From positions 1-8,994 of the forward strand of contig JBBQSU010000138.1 of NCBI GenBank assembly GCA_038234815.1: a DNA stretch of 8,994 nt, in the 5' to 3' direction. The notes beneath the pieces were generated by a model. That model was not told the DNA's origin. It was given only the letters and a program-made list of their open reading frames with translations, and did not search any database. Shown in pieces: positions 1-6,674 of this stretch. Numbering within the stretch: position 1 is the first letter of the stretch; each line of letters begins with the position of its first letter. The stretch is from JBBQSU01 sp038234815. GTDB lineage: Bacteria > Planctomycetota > Phycisphaerae > Tepidisphaerales > Tepidisphaeraceae. Both the position numbers and the translations under genes were made by a program.

Positions 1-58
1 TCGCTTCAACGAAGACGCACACCAGCACCAACAGTATGCCGATGGATCGGCTATTCAT
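1..58 (-). CDS. Start of a small membrane protein, probably second DMT/SMR transporter half (partial)
   Basis: Only the first 19 codons are in the window; the gene continues past the left edge. The visible N-terminus is a short polar, Arg-containing head (MNSRSIG) followed by an almost unbroken hydrophobic run (ILLVLVCVFVEA). This is the look of a first transmembrane helix in small multidrug-resistance or EamA-type proteins. The ATG overlaps the TGA of the upstream transporter gene as ATGA, and a GGAGG Shine-Dalgarno lies 4 nt upstream, so the reading frame is well supported as a real gene. Because its neighbour is also a four-helix half-size transporter, I infer the two form a heteromeric pair, as in two-component SMR or ArnE/ArnF-type systems. 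A signal peptide on an unrelated exported protein remains possible because so little is visible. Confidence 0.6.
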   Translation of the reverse strand, partial: MNSRSIGILLVLVCVFVEA

Positions 59-513
59 GGTGCCTCCAGTGAATCGGTGACCGGATGCACGGGTGAAGGC
101 ACGCCGGTGTGGTGGTGTGTTCGGCTGATTAGCCACACGCCGATAAGGATCAAGCCGATGCCGATCATCCGCGGGGCGGTGATGTGGTCGTGCAGGAACC
201 ACCATGAGCCGATGGCGGTGGTGACATAAGCAAATGCGGTGATCGGTTGAGCGAAGCTCAGGTCGGCCTTGGAAAGCAAAATCATCCAGTTGATAAACTG
301 CGCCAAGTTGATGCACAACATCAGATAAAATGTGGGCTGATGCAGCATCCCCAGCAGCGTATCAACCGTGCCGGCCTCGTGGGGCACGGCCTTTACCGTC
401 TTTGACCAGACCAGTTGCAGCGCGGTATCGACGATGATGGCAAAGGCCAGACCCGCCCACACGCTGAGGGGAACGGGCTTGCGGGCCAGCGGTAGTGCGG
501 TGTCGGAGGTCAC
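55..513 (-). CDS. Small DMT/SMR-family membrane transporter (EamA-like half, 4 TM)
   Basis: The product is a 152-residue inner-membrane protein with four predicted helices at about residues 17-38, 62-81, 87-107 and 113-131. That is the size and topology of a single EamA unit or an SMR protein, half of a ten-helix DMT permease. The segment around 83-94 (DLSFAQPITAFA), followed by a Trp-rich helix and a Gly-rich last helix (GIGLILIGVWLI), is typical of the superfamily. The C-terminal tail after residue 131 is polar, His-rich and probably cytosolic. The start is a GTG at 513-511 that overlaps the TGA of the ligase gene as GTGA, and its own stop overlaps the next ATG as ATGA, so it is translationally coupled on both sides. 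It probably works with the following partial membrane protein. The substrate is unknown. The context suggests export of the cassette product; an ArnE/F-like lipid-linked flippase role is an alternative. Confidence 0.75.
   Translation of the reverse strand: MTSDTALPLARKPVPLSVWAGLAFAIIVDTALQLVWSKTVKAVPHEAGTVDTLLGMLHQPTFYLMLCINLAQFINWMILLSKADLSFAQPITAFAYVTTAIGSWWFLHDHITAPRMIGIGLILIGVWLISRTHHHTGVPSPVHPVTDSLEAP
63..67 (-). promoter_or_regulatory. Shine-Dalgarno GGAGG for the partial gene at the left edge
   Basis: On the minus strand GGAGG sits 4 nt before the ATG at 58-56, inside the last codons of the preceding transporter gene. It is the strongest ribosome-binding site among the accessory genes. 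It supports the ATGA-coupled start of the gene that runs off the window. Confidence 0.65.
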
Positions 514-1853
514 GCGAGGGCTTCGGCGGATTCCGGCGCCGGTTCAAAGTATCGTCGATCGATCACGCGGCGCAGCTTGCGGTTGATCCGCAGCGTTTCG
601 GGCGGATGCGTCAGCACGCGCAGTTCAAAAATCCCCAGCGCCAGGTTCTTCATCAGGTCGGGGTATTGGTCAGTGGCCGACGCGTGGATTTGCTGCTCAA
701 TTGCCGCAGCATCGGTGCGCGTAGTTTCAAGGTGGATTTCGAGAATTTCGCGGACGCCCTCCAGCTTGAAAACCACCTGCCAATCGTGCGTCAGCCCGGG
801 CAGTCGGCCGATGATATTTTCAAACATCTTGGGATACAGGTTTCCTCCGCTGGCGACAACCAGTTCATCGCGCCGGCCGCGCAGCTTGCTCAGGCGCGGG
901 GTGGGGATGCCACAAGTGCAGGGGGCTTTTTCGATGCGGGCTACGTCGCGCGAACGGTAACGAATCAGCGGCATCACCCGCCGCAGCAGCGTGGTGTAAA
1001 CCAGCTCGCCATAGCCGTCGGCGTCAGGCTCGATGATTTCAGGCAAAAAATCGTAGATATCCAGGTGGTACCCGTCGTGATTGTCACAGGGTTGGAACGC
1101 GATGGCGTTGGCCATTTCAACGCTGGCGTAGGTCATTTTGACCTTGGCCCCGCCCCAGACTTTTTCCATCCAGCTGATCGCTTCTGCGGGCATTTCTTCG
1201 GCCCCGCCGATCAGGAGCTTCAGCCGGTGTTTGCAGCCGTCATTTTCATTAAGCTGGGTCAGGCGAATGAGCCAGGTCGGCTCGCCGAGAACGACGTTGA
1301 ACTTGTACTGGTCCAGCCGGCGATAGACTTCGACCGGATCCACCTTTCCGAAAGCCTGGCAGAAATTGCCCGAACTCATCAGGCCGTAATGGCACAGCAT
1401 CCCCGGAATCCAGATAGAAAAGTCGAAGGCGTTGGCCACGCGGTCCTGCTTGTCTACGCCCATCAGCCGATACCCGCAGGCCAGGGCATCGCCGATCATC
1501 TCCAACTCCTCACGGTCGTAATACACGCGCTTGTTCGTTCCGCTGGTGCCGGAAGATTCAAAGACGATGCCCGGCGGCTTGCAAATGAACTCTTCGGCAT
1601 GAAAGGCCACGTCGTCGGGCGTGGTGAAAAAATCCCCCAGGTCGGCGGGGGTACGAACCTTCGATGCGTCGATCCCCCGGTCCTTAAATGCCTTGGCATA
1701 AAACGCCGAATGCGCCGCTGCCCAGCGCACCGTCTGCCGGAATCGGAAGCTCTGCGCCTTAAGGCCCCATTTCAGAGGAACCCTGCGATAGAGTCGGGCC
1801 ATATTTTCGGCCGAAACTTTGGCTTGAATGAAGTTGGCGGTGCGTTTGAACAT
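510..1853 (-). CDS. PaaK/CapK-like adenylate-forming enzyme (phenylacetate-CoA ligase family)
   Basis: This 447-residue protein belongs to the ANL superfamily of adenylating enzymes. These activate a carboxylic acid with ATP to an acyl-adenylate and usually pass it to CoA. The landmarks are in PaaK order: the nucleotide loop SSGTSGTNK at 100-108, a degenerate aromatic/Glu motif YASVE at 242-246, IRYRSRDVAR at 297-306 (PaaK has RYRTRD), GRRDELV at 326-332, the GGNLYPKMFE segment at 336-345, and a C-terminal hinge-like NRKLRRVIDRR at 424-434. C256, H263 and the C312-x-C314-G pair resemble the cysteine/histidine set found in PaaK relatives, possibly a structural zinc site. There is no signal peptide, so it is cytosolic. 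The ATG at 1853 lacks a strong ribosome-binding site. It follows the aminotransferase gene by 31 bp and overlaps the transporter gene by 4 bp. The substrate cannot be read from sequence, and no phenylacetate-degradation genes are nearby, so a catabolic PaaK role is unlikely. Ligation without CoA is possible. Confidence 0.85.
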   Translation of the reverse strand: MFKRTANFIQAKVSAENMARLYRRVPLKWGLKAQSFRFRQTVRWAAAHSAFYAKAFKDRGIDASKVRTPADLGDFFTTPDDVAFHAEEFICKPPGIVFESSGTSGTNKRVYYDREELEMIGDALACGYRLMGVDKQDRVANAFDFSIWIPGMLCHYGLMSSGNFCQAFGKVDPVEVYRRLDQYKFNVVLGEPTWLIRLTQLNENDGCKHRLKLLIGGAEEMPAEAISWMEKVWGGAKVKMTYASVEMANAIAFQPCDNHDGYHLDIYDFLPEIIEPDADGYGELVYTTLLRRVMPLIRYRSRDVARIEKAPCTCGIPTPRLSKLRGRRDELVVASGGNLYPKMFENIIGRLPGLTHDWQVVFKLEGVREILEIHLETTRTDAAAIEQQIHASATDQYPDLMKNLALGIFELRVLTHPPETLRINRKLRRVIDRRYFEPAPESAEALA

Positions 1854-1884
1854 GATTGCTTGGCAAAATGAATAATGCAGTCGA

Positions 1885-3255
1885 TCAGGCGATTTCCGCG
1901 AAGGCGTTTCTTACCGCCCGGCAGGTAATTTCCACGTCCTCGTCGGTGTGCGCGGCCGAGATAAACCAGCAGGCCAGGCCGGACGAGTTGATATGGATGC
2001 CCTGCTCGAGCAGCGATTGCCGAAACGCCGCGTACTTTTTCTGATCTGTCCTGTGAACGTCCCGATACTGCTGTAGCGGCCGGCCGTCGCTATTGAAAAC
2101 CAGTTGAAACATCGCGCTGACGCCCTGCACCACGGCCGAGAGCTTGCGGTCGTGGATTTCCTTCTTAATCGTGTCGGCGATGGTTTGTCCGGTCTTTGCG
2201 ATGCGGGCTTGCGTGTCAGGTTGGTTTAGCTTGCGTAAGACGTGCAAGGCTGACGCGGCGCAAAGTGGGCTGCCGTTGTATGTTCCGCCATGCTTGACGG
2301 TGTTGGCGCCGATCAAATCCATGATCTTTCGCTTGCCCGCAAACGCCGCGATGGGCAATCCGCCACCGATGGCTTTACTGTACGTGGCGATGTCGGGGAT
2401 CACGCCGAAGAGGTCTTGCGCCCCGCCCGGCGAAGTGCGGAAGCCGGTGCATATTTCGTCGTAAATCAGCACGATTCCCCTGCGGTCGCATTGGCTGCGC
2501 AGGAATTCCAAATAGCCCGGTTGCGGCATGACGCAGGCATTATTGGCGACGATCGGCTCGCAGATCATCGCGGCCAGTTCGCCGTCGTGCCGATCGAGGA
2601 TGTGCGTGAGGTGTTCCGGATCGTTCCAAGGCGCGATCACCACCTCGCGGACGATGCTGTCGGGCATGCCCTTGGAATGAGCCAGGCTGCGCGGGGCATC
2701 GATAGGGCCGGATTCGGCCTCGCCGGGCCGGTTGCTGATCGCCAGCACGTCCACCCAGCCGTGATAATGGCCTTCAAATTTGAGGATTTTATTTTTGCCC
2801 GTATACCCCCGGGCCGCGCGAATGGCGCCCTGAATGGCTTCGGAGCCGGAATTGGCGTAGCGCACCAGTTCGGCGCAGGGCACCATCTGGCAAATCTGCT
2901 CGGCCAGTTCCACTTCCAATGTATTACACGTTCCGAACATGGTCCCCAGATCAAGCTGATGCTGGAGAATTTCGACCAGTTCCGGGTTGCCATGCCCCAG
3001 GATGCAGGCACCATAGCTTAGAAGATAGTCGATGAACTGGTGGCCGTCGGCATCCCAGATGCGCGGTCCCAGCCCGCGGGCAATGTAAAGGGGGAAGGGC
3101 AAATCGCCGGTGGTGGTGGACCGGGCTGAAGAGCTGATCCCGCCGGCCAGGACTTTTTTCGCGCGATCAAACCAGTTGCGGGAAGCGTCAAGGTCTTTCG
3201 AGCCGGCCAATCCCAGTTCGGACGACCGCGTATTGGCGAAATTGGTTTTCAACAT
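1885..3255 (-). CDS. Class III PLP aminotransferase, glutamate-1-semialdehyde 2,1-aminomutase-like
   Basis: This is a 456-residue fold-type I PLP enzyme of the class III (omega/GSA-aminomutase) group. The hallmarks are present: an N-terminal AGGISSS segment at 37-43, YANSGSEA at 133-140 (phosphate/cofactor region), GHYHGW at 162-167, the cofactor-ring Asp in YDE (D266), the Schiff-base lysine in TYSKAIGGG (K294), and HGGTYNGSP at 322-330. Such enzymes transfer an amino group to an aldehyde or ketone, or shift it within a molecule. The closest named relative is HemL, but typical HemL signatures (GGVNSPVR-like start, GGR-x-GIMG-like region, TLSGNP) are altered. I therefore do not call it hemL. 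An upstream ATG at 3351 would overlap the M20 gene by 89 bp and add 32 low-complexity residues. The ATG at 3255 lies 7 bp after the M20 stop with a weak GAGAA site, so I prefer it. Its neighbours suggest a role in a small amino-metabolite pathway. Confidence 0.85.
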   Translation of the reverse strand: MLKTNFANTRSSELGLAGSKDLDASRNWFDRAKKVLAGGISSSARSTTTGDLPFPLYIARGLGPRIWDADGHQFIDYLLSYGACILGHGNPELVEILQHQLDLGTMFGTCNTLEVELAEQICQMVPCAELVRYANSGSEAIQGAIRAARGYTGKNKILKFEGHYHGWVDVLAISNRPGEAESGPIDAPRSLAHSKGMPDSIVREVVIAPWNDPEHLTHILDRHDGELAAMICEPIVANNACVMPQPGYLEFLRSQCDRRGIVLIYDEICTGFRTSPGGAQDLFGVIPDIATYSKAIGGGLPIAAFAGKRKIMDLIGANTVKHGGTYNGSPLCAASALHVLRKLNQPDTQARIAKTGQTIADTIKKEIHDRKLSAVVQGVSAMFQLVFNSDGRPLQQYRDVHRTDQKKYAAFRQSLLEQGIHINSSGLACWFISAAHTDEDVEITCRAVRNAFAEIA

Positions 3256-3262
3256 ATCGTTC

Positions 3263-4495
3263 TCAAGCTTTTGCCCATGCCCGGGCGAAGTTGGCAAATT
3301 GGCCGGCGCAGCGCCGAACGTCGGCAAAATCGACGTATTCATCAACGGCATGGGCCTGGGCCAGACTGCCCGGGCCCCAAACCAGTGTGGGAGTGCCGAA
3401 AAGCTGCGCTCGCAGGCCGGCCTCGCAGCCGGAATTGAATCCCGACCACTCGAAGCATGTTAACGGCTCTGTCACCGTCTGGGCAAGTTGGCAAAACGGG
3501 TGGTCCGCCGGCGTGCGGTGGCCGGCGTATTCTTCGCTGAAGGCAATGGTGACTTTGGCCGAGTCGACTGTCTCATGCAGCGAGCGGGCGAATCTCAATT
3601 TCCACTGGCTGATGTCATCGTCAGGCAGTAGCTCGAAGTATCCGCCGATGGTGGCCTCGTCGGCCAGCATCCCCTGTCCGTGTCCGGCGCGCACGGTATC
3701 GACGGTGATGGGCCTGGCGATTGGATAAGCGCGAAATAGCGGATCGGGCGATTCGGCATGAAAGAGGCGTTCCATCTCTTCCAGTCGATCCAGCACGCGC
3801 CGGGTAGACACGATGGCGTCATCCCCAAGCCACTTGACTGTGCCATGAACAGACCTGCCGGCGATGGCGATGTCGAACCGCACGGCGGCGCGAGAGGCCG
3901 GCCGGGGCATCGACTCCGTCGGCTCAAGCACGATCAACCCGTCGGCCTTGTGCCCGCGGACAACACTGGTGAGCGTGCCCAACCCCACGCAGTCTTCCTC
4001 GCCGGGGATCAACTCGATCGCGACATCAGCATCAAGCGGACCGAGTTGCTTTAATACCAGCATGGCCCAAAGCGCGCTGATGATAGGCCCTTTAACGTCG
4101 CAGGCTCCGCGACCGAAAAATCGCCCGTTTTCATCAACACCATCGAACGGCGGATGCGTCCAACGCGCGACTTGCGGCGCGGGCACCACATCAAGATGGC
4201 CATTGAACAGTAATCTGCGCTGCGAATTGCCACCGGGAAGCGTGATGACCAGCGACGGCCGGCCCGCCAGGGGAAGGTGCCGCAGGCGGGACTGGGGATA
4301 GGCCGACAGGTCCGATTCATCGGTTTCCCAAAGATCGGTAACGAACCCGTGCTGCCTGGCCCACGCGCAGAGCAGCAAAGCGAAAGGCTTCTCCTGCCCG
4401 CTGACACTGGCGATGCGCAGGCAATCGCGCAGGAGGGCGCGCATCGCCGGCTCGTGCGAAGCCATAATTCGAGAAAAATCGATATCGAATGCCAT
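3263..4495 (-). CDS. M20-family metallopeptidase / N-acyl amino acid deacylase (ArgE/DapE-like)
   Basis: This is a 410-residue dinuclear-zinc hydrolase. The M20 metal and catalytic residues are all visible: H100 and D102 in NGHLDVVP, bridging D133 in GACDVKG, the general-base and metal pair E166-E167 in PGEED, E191 in VLEPT, and H382 in QAHAVDE. H217 in RSVHGT lies in the dimerisation (lid) domain at about 200-310, where M20 enzymes place the histidine that contacts substrate from the partner subunit. Family members cleave amide bonds of N-acylated amino acids, N-succinyl-diaminopimelate or small peptides in the cytosol. The exact substrate cannot be assigned, and no arginine or lysine biosynthesis gene is adjacent. 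The ATG at 4495 is chosen because it starts 5 bp after the phosphatase stop. An ATG at 4531 would overlap that gene and add 12 residues unlike the family. Downstream, 7 bp separate it from the aminotransferase gene. Confidence 0.88.
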   Translation of the reverse strand: MAFDIDFSRIMASHEPAMRALLRDCLRIASVSGQEKPFALLLCAWARQHGFVTDLWETDESDLSAYPQSRLRHLPLAGRPSLVITLPGGNSQRRLLFNGHLDVVPAPQVARWTHPPFDGVDENGRFFGRGACDVKGPIISALWAMLVLKQLGPLDADVAIELIPGEEDCVGLGTLTSVVRGHKADGLIVLEPTESMPRPASRAAVRFDIAIAGRSVHGTVKWLGDDAIVSTRRVLDRLEEMERLFHAESPDPLFRAYPIARPITVDTVRAGHGQGMLADEATIGGYFELLPDDDISQWKLRFARSLHETVDSAKVTIAFSEEYAGHRTPADHPFCQLAQTVTEPLTCFEWSGFNSGCEAGLRAQLFGTPTLVWGPGSLAQAHAVDEYVDFADVRRCAGQFANFARAWAKA

Positions 4496-4500
4496 TGGCT

Positions 4501-5214
4501 TCAAAGCACGGTTGACTCGTGCGCGACCCATGCCTTCTTCAGCATCCGGCTGACGTCGTGCAAGGTGACATAAGGGATGAAGTCCAGCCCGCGGGCGGTC
4601 AGTTCACGAGCGAGGGCTTTTTTGGCGAAGACCACTTCGGACAGCTCCGGCCGGCTGGAGGGGCACAGATCGCTTCTTCCGTCGCCGATGTAAATGCCCT
4701 TGCGGCCGGGCTTGGCCAGGTTCAGCATCGACTGGCATTTGCAGTGGGCGGCGTCGGATCGGCAGTCCGATGCGCGATGGGGGCATTGCAGCGTCAGCCG
4801 GTCGCCGGAATGCACGATCGTGTTCGAGCGAATGGCCAGATCGGACAATCCGTGCCGGCCCAGCACGGTATTGATGAACAGGTCGACGCCATCGCTGACG
4901 ATCGTTACAGGCACTTGGTGTTGTTGCAGCAGTTTAATCAATTCGATCGTGCCCGGGTCGATGTCGATCGTGCGAAGAAATGCGCCAAGCTCAAAATCCT
5001 GCACCCGCACCACACCAAATTCGCCCTTCAGACATTCGTACGAGCCGATCTTCCCTTCCTGCCAAAGCTGTTCGATCTGAAGCCAGCTTTCGTCGACGGC
5101 GAATTGCTGGATCATCTCGTCGAGAACGTCTTTAGTGGAAATCGTCCCGTCAAAATCGATCCAGACCTGCGCCTGTTGGGCAGCGGGGATGCGTTTGGTG
5201 AGAGAGTGAGACAT
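4501..5214 (-). CDS. HAD-family phosphatase, MtnX-like
   Basis: This 237-residue protein is a haloacid-dehalogenase (HAD-IB) phosphatase. Motif I is DFDGT at 20-24 (nucleophile D20, acid/base D22), motif II is the serine in IVSDG at 105-109, motif III is probably K168 or K172, and motif IV is GDGRSD at 177-182. A helical cap lies between motifs I and II. A cysteine cluster (C144, C151, C158, C160, ending CKC) sits where MtnX proteins carry their own cysteine-rich insertion. MtnX dephosphorylates 2-hydroxy-3-keto-5-methylthiopentenyl-1-phosphate in methionine salvage. The other salvage genes (mtnA, mtnW, mtnB, mtnD) are not in this window, so a different phosphate ester may be the substrate. 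The ATG lies 5 bp after the coaC stop, making this the first gene of the accessory cassette and apparently co-transcribed with the housekeeping genes. Confidence 0.82.
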   Translation of the reverse strand: MSHSLTKRIPAAQQAQVWIDFDGTISTKDVLDEMIQQFAVDESWLQIEQLWQEGKIGSYECLKGEFGVVRVQDFELGAFLRTIDIDPGTIELIKLLQQHQVPVTIVSDGVDLFINTVLGRHGLSDLAIRSNTIVHSGDRLTLQCPHRASDCRSDAAHCKCQSMLNLAKPGRKGIYIGDGRSDLCPSSRPELSEVVFAKKALARELTARGLDFIPYVTLHDVSRMLKKAWVAHESTVL

Positions 5215-5219
5215 CGGTT

Positions 5220-5843
5220 TTAGCCCCGGGCATGATCCGGGCTGTGCGTCTTAAGCGGAAGCGCCTGGAGGATTTGCACGACTTCATCGACGATCTTCAC
5301 CGGCTCGCTCATTCGGCCCATGCCCACGTTGCGGCAGGCCAGCCAGCCGGACTCCGGGCCGATCATGCGATAGCCCAGCCCGACCAGGCGGGCCACGTTC
5401 TGGACGGTGATGGGATTGTCCCACATCCGATGGTTCATCGCCGGGGCGAACACCACAGGACAGGCCGCGGCGCTGATCATCAGGCTGACGAGGTCGTCAC
5501 ACAGCCCGCCGGCCACTTTGGCCAGCATGTTGCCCGTCGCTGGGGCAACCAGCATTAAATCCGCGCGTTCGGTCAGGCCGATGTGCTGCGGATCGGACGT
5601 ATCGACCAGCGAAAACGTGTCCGTGCGGACTTTTCTGCCCGAAAGCGCCTCGAACGTCAGGACGCCAACGAACTTCATTGCCGCGGGCGTCATGCAAACC
5701 GTCACGCCGGCACCGGCCTGCACCAGCTTGCTGACGACATCGGCCACCTTATAGCAGGCGATCCCTCCACACACGCCGACCACCACCTCGCGGCCCGCAA
5801 GGGGCGAGGGTTTTTCGGTCATGGTGGTTGGCGAATCGTTCAT
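5220..5843 (-). CDS. coaC: Phosphopantothenoylcysteine decarboxylase (stand-alone CoaC domain)
   Basis: This 207-residue flavoprotein catalyses decarboxylation of 4'-phosphopantothenoylcysteine to phosphopantetheine in coenzyme A synthesis. It has the full HFCD signature: GGIACYK at 26-32 (flavin/phosphate), catalytic H87 in QHIGL, APATGN at 100-105, the substrate clamp PAMNHRMW at 134-141, and the flap cysteine C170 in LACRNVGMGRM. Most bacteria encode a CoaBC fusion of about 400 residues with a C-terminal ligase (CoaB). Here the protein stops after the CoaC domain, and the next gene 5 bp downstream is unrelated, so CoaB must be elsewhere. A longer frame opening with TTG at 5942 would run far into rpoZ and is rejected. 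The ATG at 5843 has AGG very close upstream (2 nt); an ATG at 5822 is an alternative start that removes 7 residues without touching any motif. It follows rpoZ by 19 bp. Confidence 0.92.
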   Translation of the reverse strand: MNDSPTTMTEKPSPLAGREVVVGVCGGIACYKVADVVSKLVQAGAGVTVCMTPAAMKFVGVLTFEALSGRKVRTDTFSLVDTSDPQHIGLTERADLMLVAPATGNMLAKVAGGLCDDLVSLMISAAACPVVFAPAMNHRMWDNPITVQNVARLVGLGYRMIGPESGWLACRNVGMGRMSEPVKIVDEVVQILQALPLKTHSPDHARG

Positions 5844-5862
5844 CACCTGAAGGCTTAAAGTG

Positions 5863-6081
5863 TTACTTCGGTTCGGCCAGTCCGCTGGCGGCGTAATCGA
5901 TCGCGATCTTGTCCTGGAGGATTTCCTGGATGACCACCTCAAGATCGGTCATGCTGCCACGATCGACCAGCGGACGGGCGCCGTCCATGATCTGCAACAT
6001 GCGCTTTTGAATCAGCGCCGTCAGCTTGAACCGCCCGCCAACCTTCTGCACAATATCGTCACTCTTCAATGCTTCAATCAT
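5863..6081 (-). CDS. rpoZ: DNA-directed RNA polymerase omega subunit
   Basis: This 72-residue protein matches the RNA polymerase omega subunit, which binds the beta-prime C-terminus and assists enzyme assembly. The conserved elements are the GGRFKLTALIQKR helix at 15-27, GARPLVD at 34-40, and the LEVVIQEILQDKI helix at 48-59. The length is typical of short omega proteins. The start codon overlaps the guanylate kinase stop as ATGA, and a GAGG ribosome-binding site (6092-6095 on the plus strand) lies 10 nt upstream. The gmk-rpoZ-coa(B)C order is widely conserved and reinforces the call. Confidence 0.93.
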   Translation of the reverse strand: MIEALKSDDIVQKVGGRFKLTALIQKRMLQIMDGARPLVDRGSMTDLEVVIQEILQDKIAIDYAASGLAEPK

Positions 6082-6674
6082 AATGCTGTTACCTCTTGTC
6101 TCTTGTGTTTGATGATTTTGACGATCTCCTCGACCGCGTGGTCCAGATCGTCGTTGATCACCATGTAATTGAACGCGCTGCTCCCCTTGGCCATGTGGAT
6201 TTCTCGCTTGGCCGCGCGAAAGCGTTTGTTGATCTCCTCTTCCGAATCCCGGGCACGATCGGTCAGACGCTGCAGTAGCGTCGGCTCGTCCGGCGGAAGA
6301 ATAAAAAGCAGCAGCGAATCGGGATAATGATAGCGCACCTGCATGGCGCCCTGAAAATCAATTTCTAAGAGCACGTCGCGGCCGTTGGCCAGGTGGTCCA
6401 TTGCCGGATGCTTGGGCGTGGCATAATAGTCGCCGTAAACGTGCGCGTATTCCAGAAATTGATCGGCATCGAGCCGCCGAAAGAATTCCGGCCGGTCAAT
6501 GTGATCGTAAACTTTGCCGTCTTCTTCATGGGGCCGCCGGGGCCGGGTCGTGGCGCTGACCGTGTACCAGACGTGCATTTTTTCGGCCAGGCAGCGCGAA
6601 ATGGTGCTTTTTCCCACGCCGGACGGACCGACGAGGACAATGAGCAACCCGGAATGCCCGTGTGATTCGGCCAT
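6078..6674 (-). CDS. gmk: Guanylate kinase
   Basis: This 198-residue cytosolic enzyme phosphorylates GMP to GDP with ATP, feeding nucleotide pools. The P-loop is GPSGVGKST at 16-24. The GMP-binding region has SATTRPRRPHE at 40-50 and DGKVY at 52-56, then EYAHVYGDYYATP at 75-87 and LEIDFQGAMQVR at 103-114. A basic lid follows (RARDSEEEINKRF, about 140-152), and NDDLDHAV lies at 174-181. The YYATP segment replaces the usual YYGTP glycine with alanine, a small change in the GMP pocket unlikely to abolish activity. The ATG directly follows the yicC stop codon (TAAATG, zero gap), and its stop overlaps rpoZ, so the three genes should be translated from one message. Confidence 0.95.
   Translation of the reverse strand: MAESHGHSGLLIVLVGPSGVGKSTISRCLAEKMHVWYTVSATTRPRRPHEEDGKVYDHIDRPEFFRRLDADQFLEYAHVYGDYYATPKHPAMDHLANGRDVLLEIDFQGAMQVRYHYPDSLLLFILPPDEPTLLQRLTDRARDSEEEINKRFRAAKREIHMAKGSSAFNYMVINDDLDHAVEEIVKIIKHKRQEVTAL

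Noticed and set aside
495..1871. Long plus-strand open frame (458 codons) antisense to the PaaK-like ligase
   Set aside because: Its frame mirrors the ligase gene, the composition is Arg/His/Gln-rich with no recognisable motif, and the minus-strand protein has full family signatures. It is open because of GC-biased codon use.
2290..3021. Plus-strand open frame of 243 codons antisense to the aminotransferase
   Set aside because: No motif, no ribosome-binding site, and fully covered by the PLP enzyme gene with intact catalytic residues.
3256..3351. 32-residue N-terminal extension of the aminotransferase from the ATG at 3351
   Set aside because: It lies inside the M20 gene, is low-complexity, and the ATG at 3255 gives normal 7-bp operon spacing.
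5844..5942. N-terminal extension of CoaC beginning with TTG at 5942
   Set aside because: It would overlap most of the rpoZ C-terminus, is Arg/Ser-rich and non-homologous, and the ATG at 5843 fits both family start and gene spacing.
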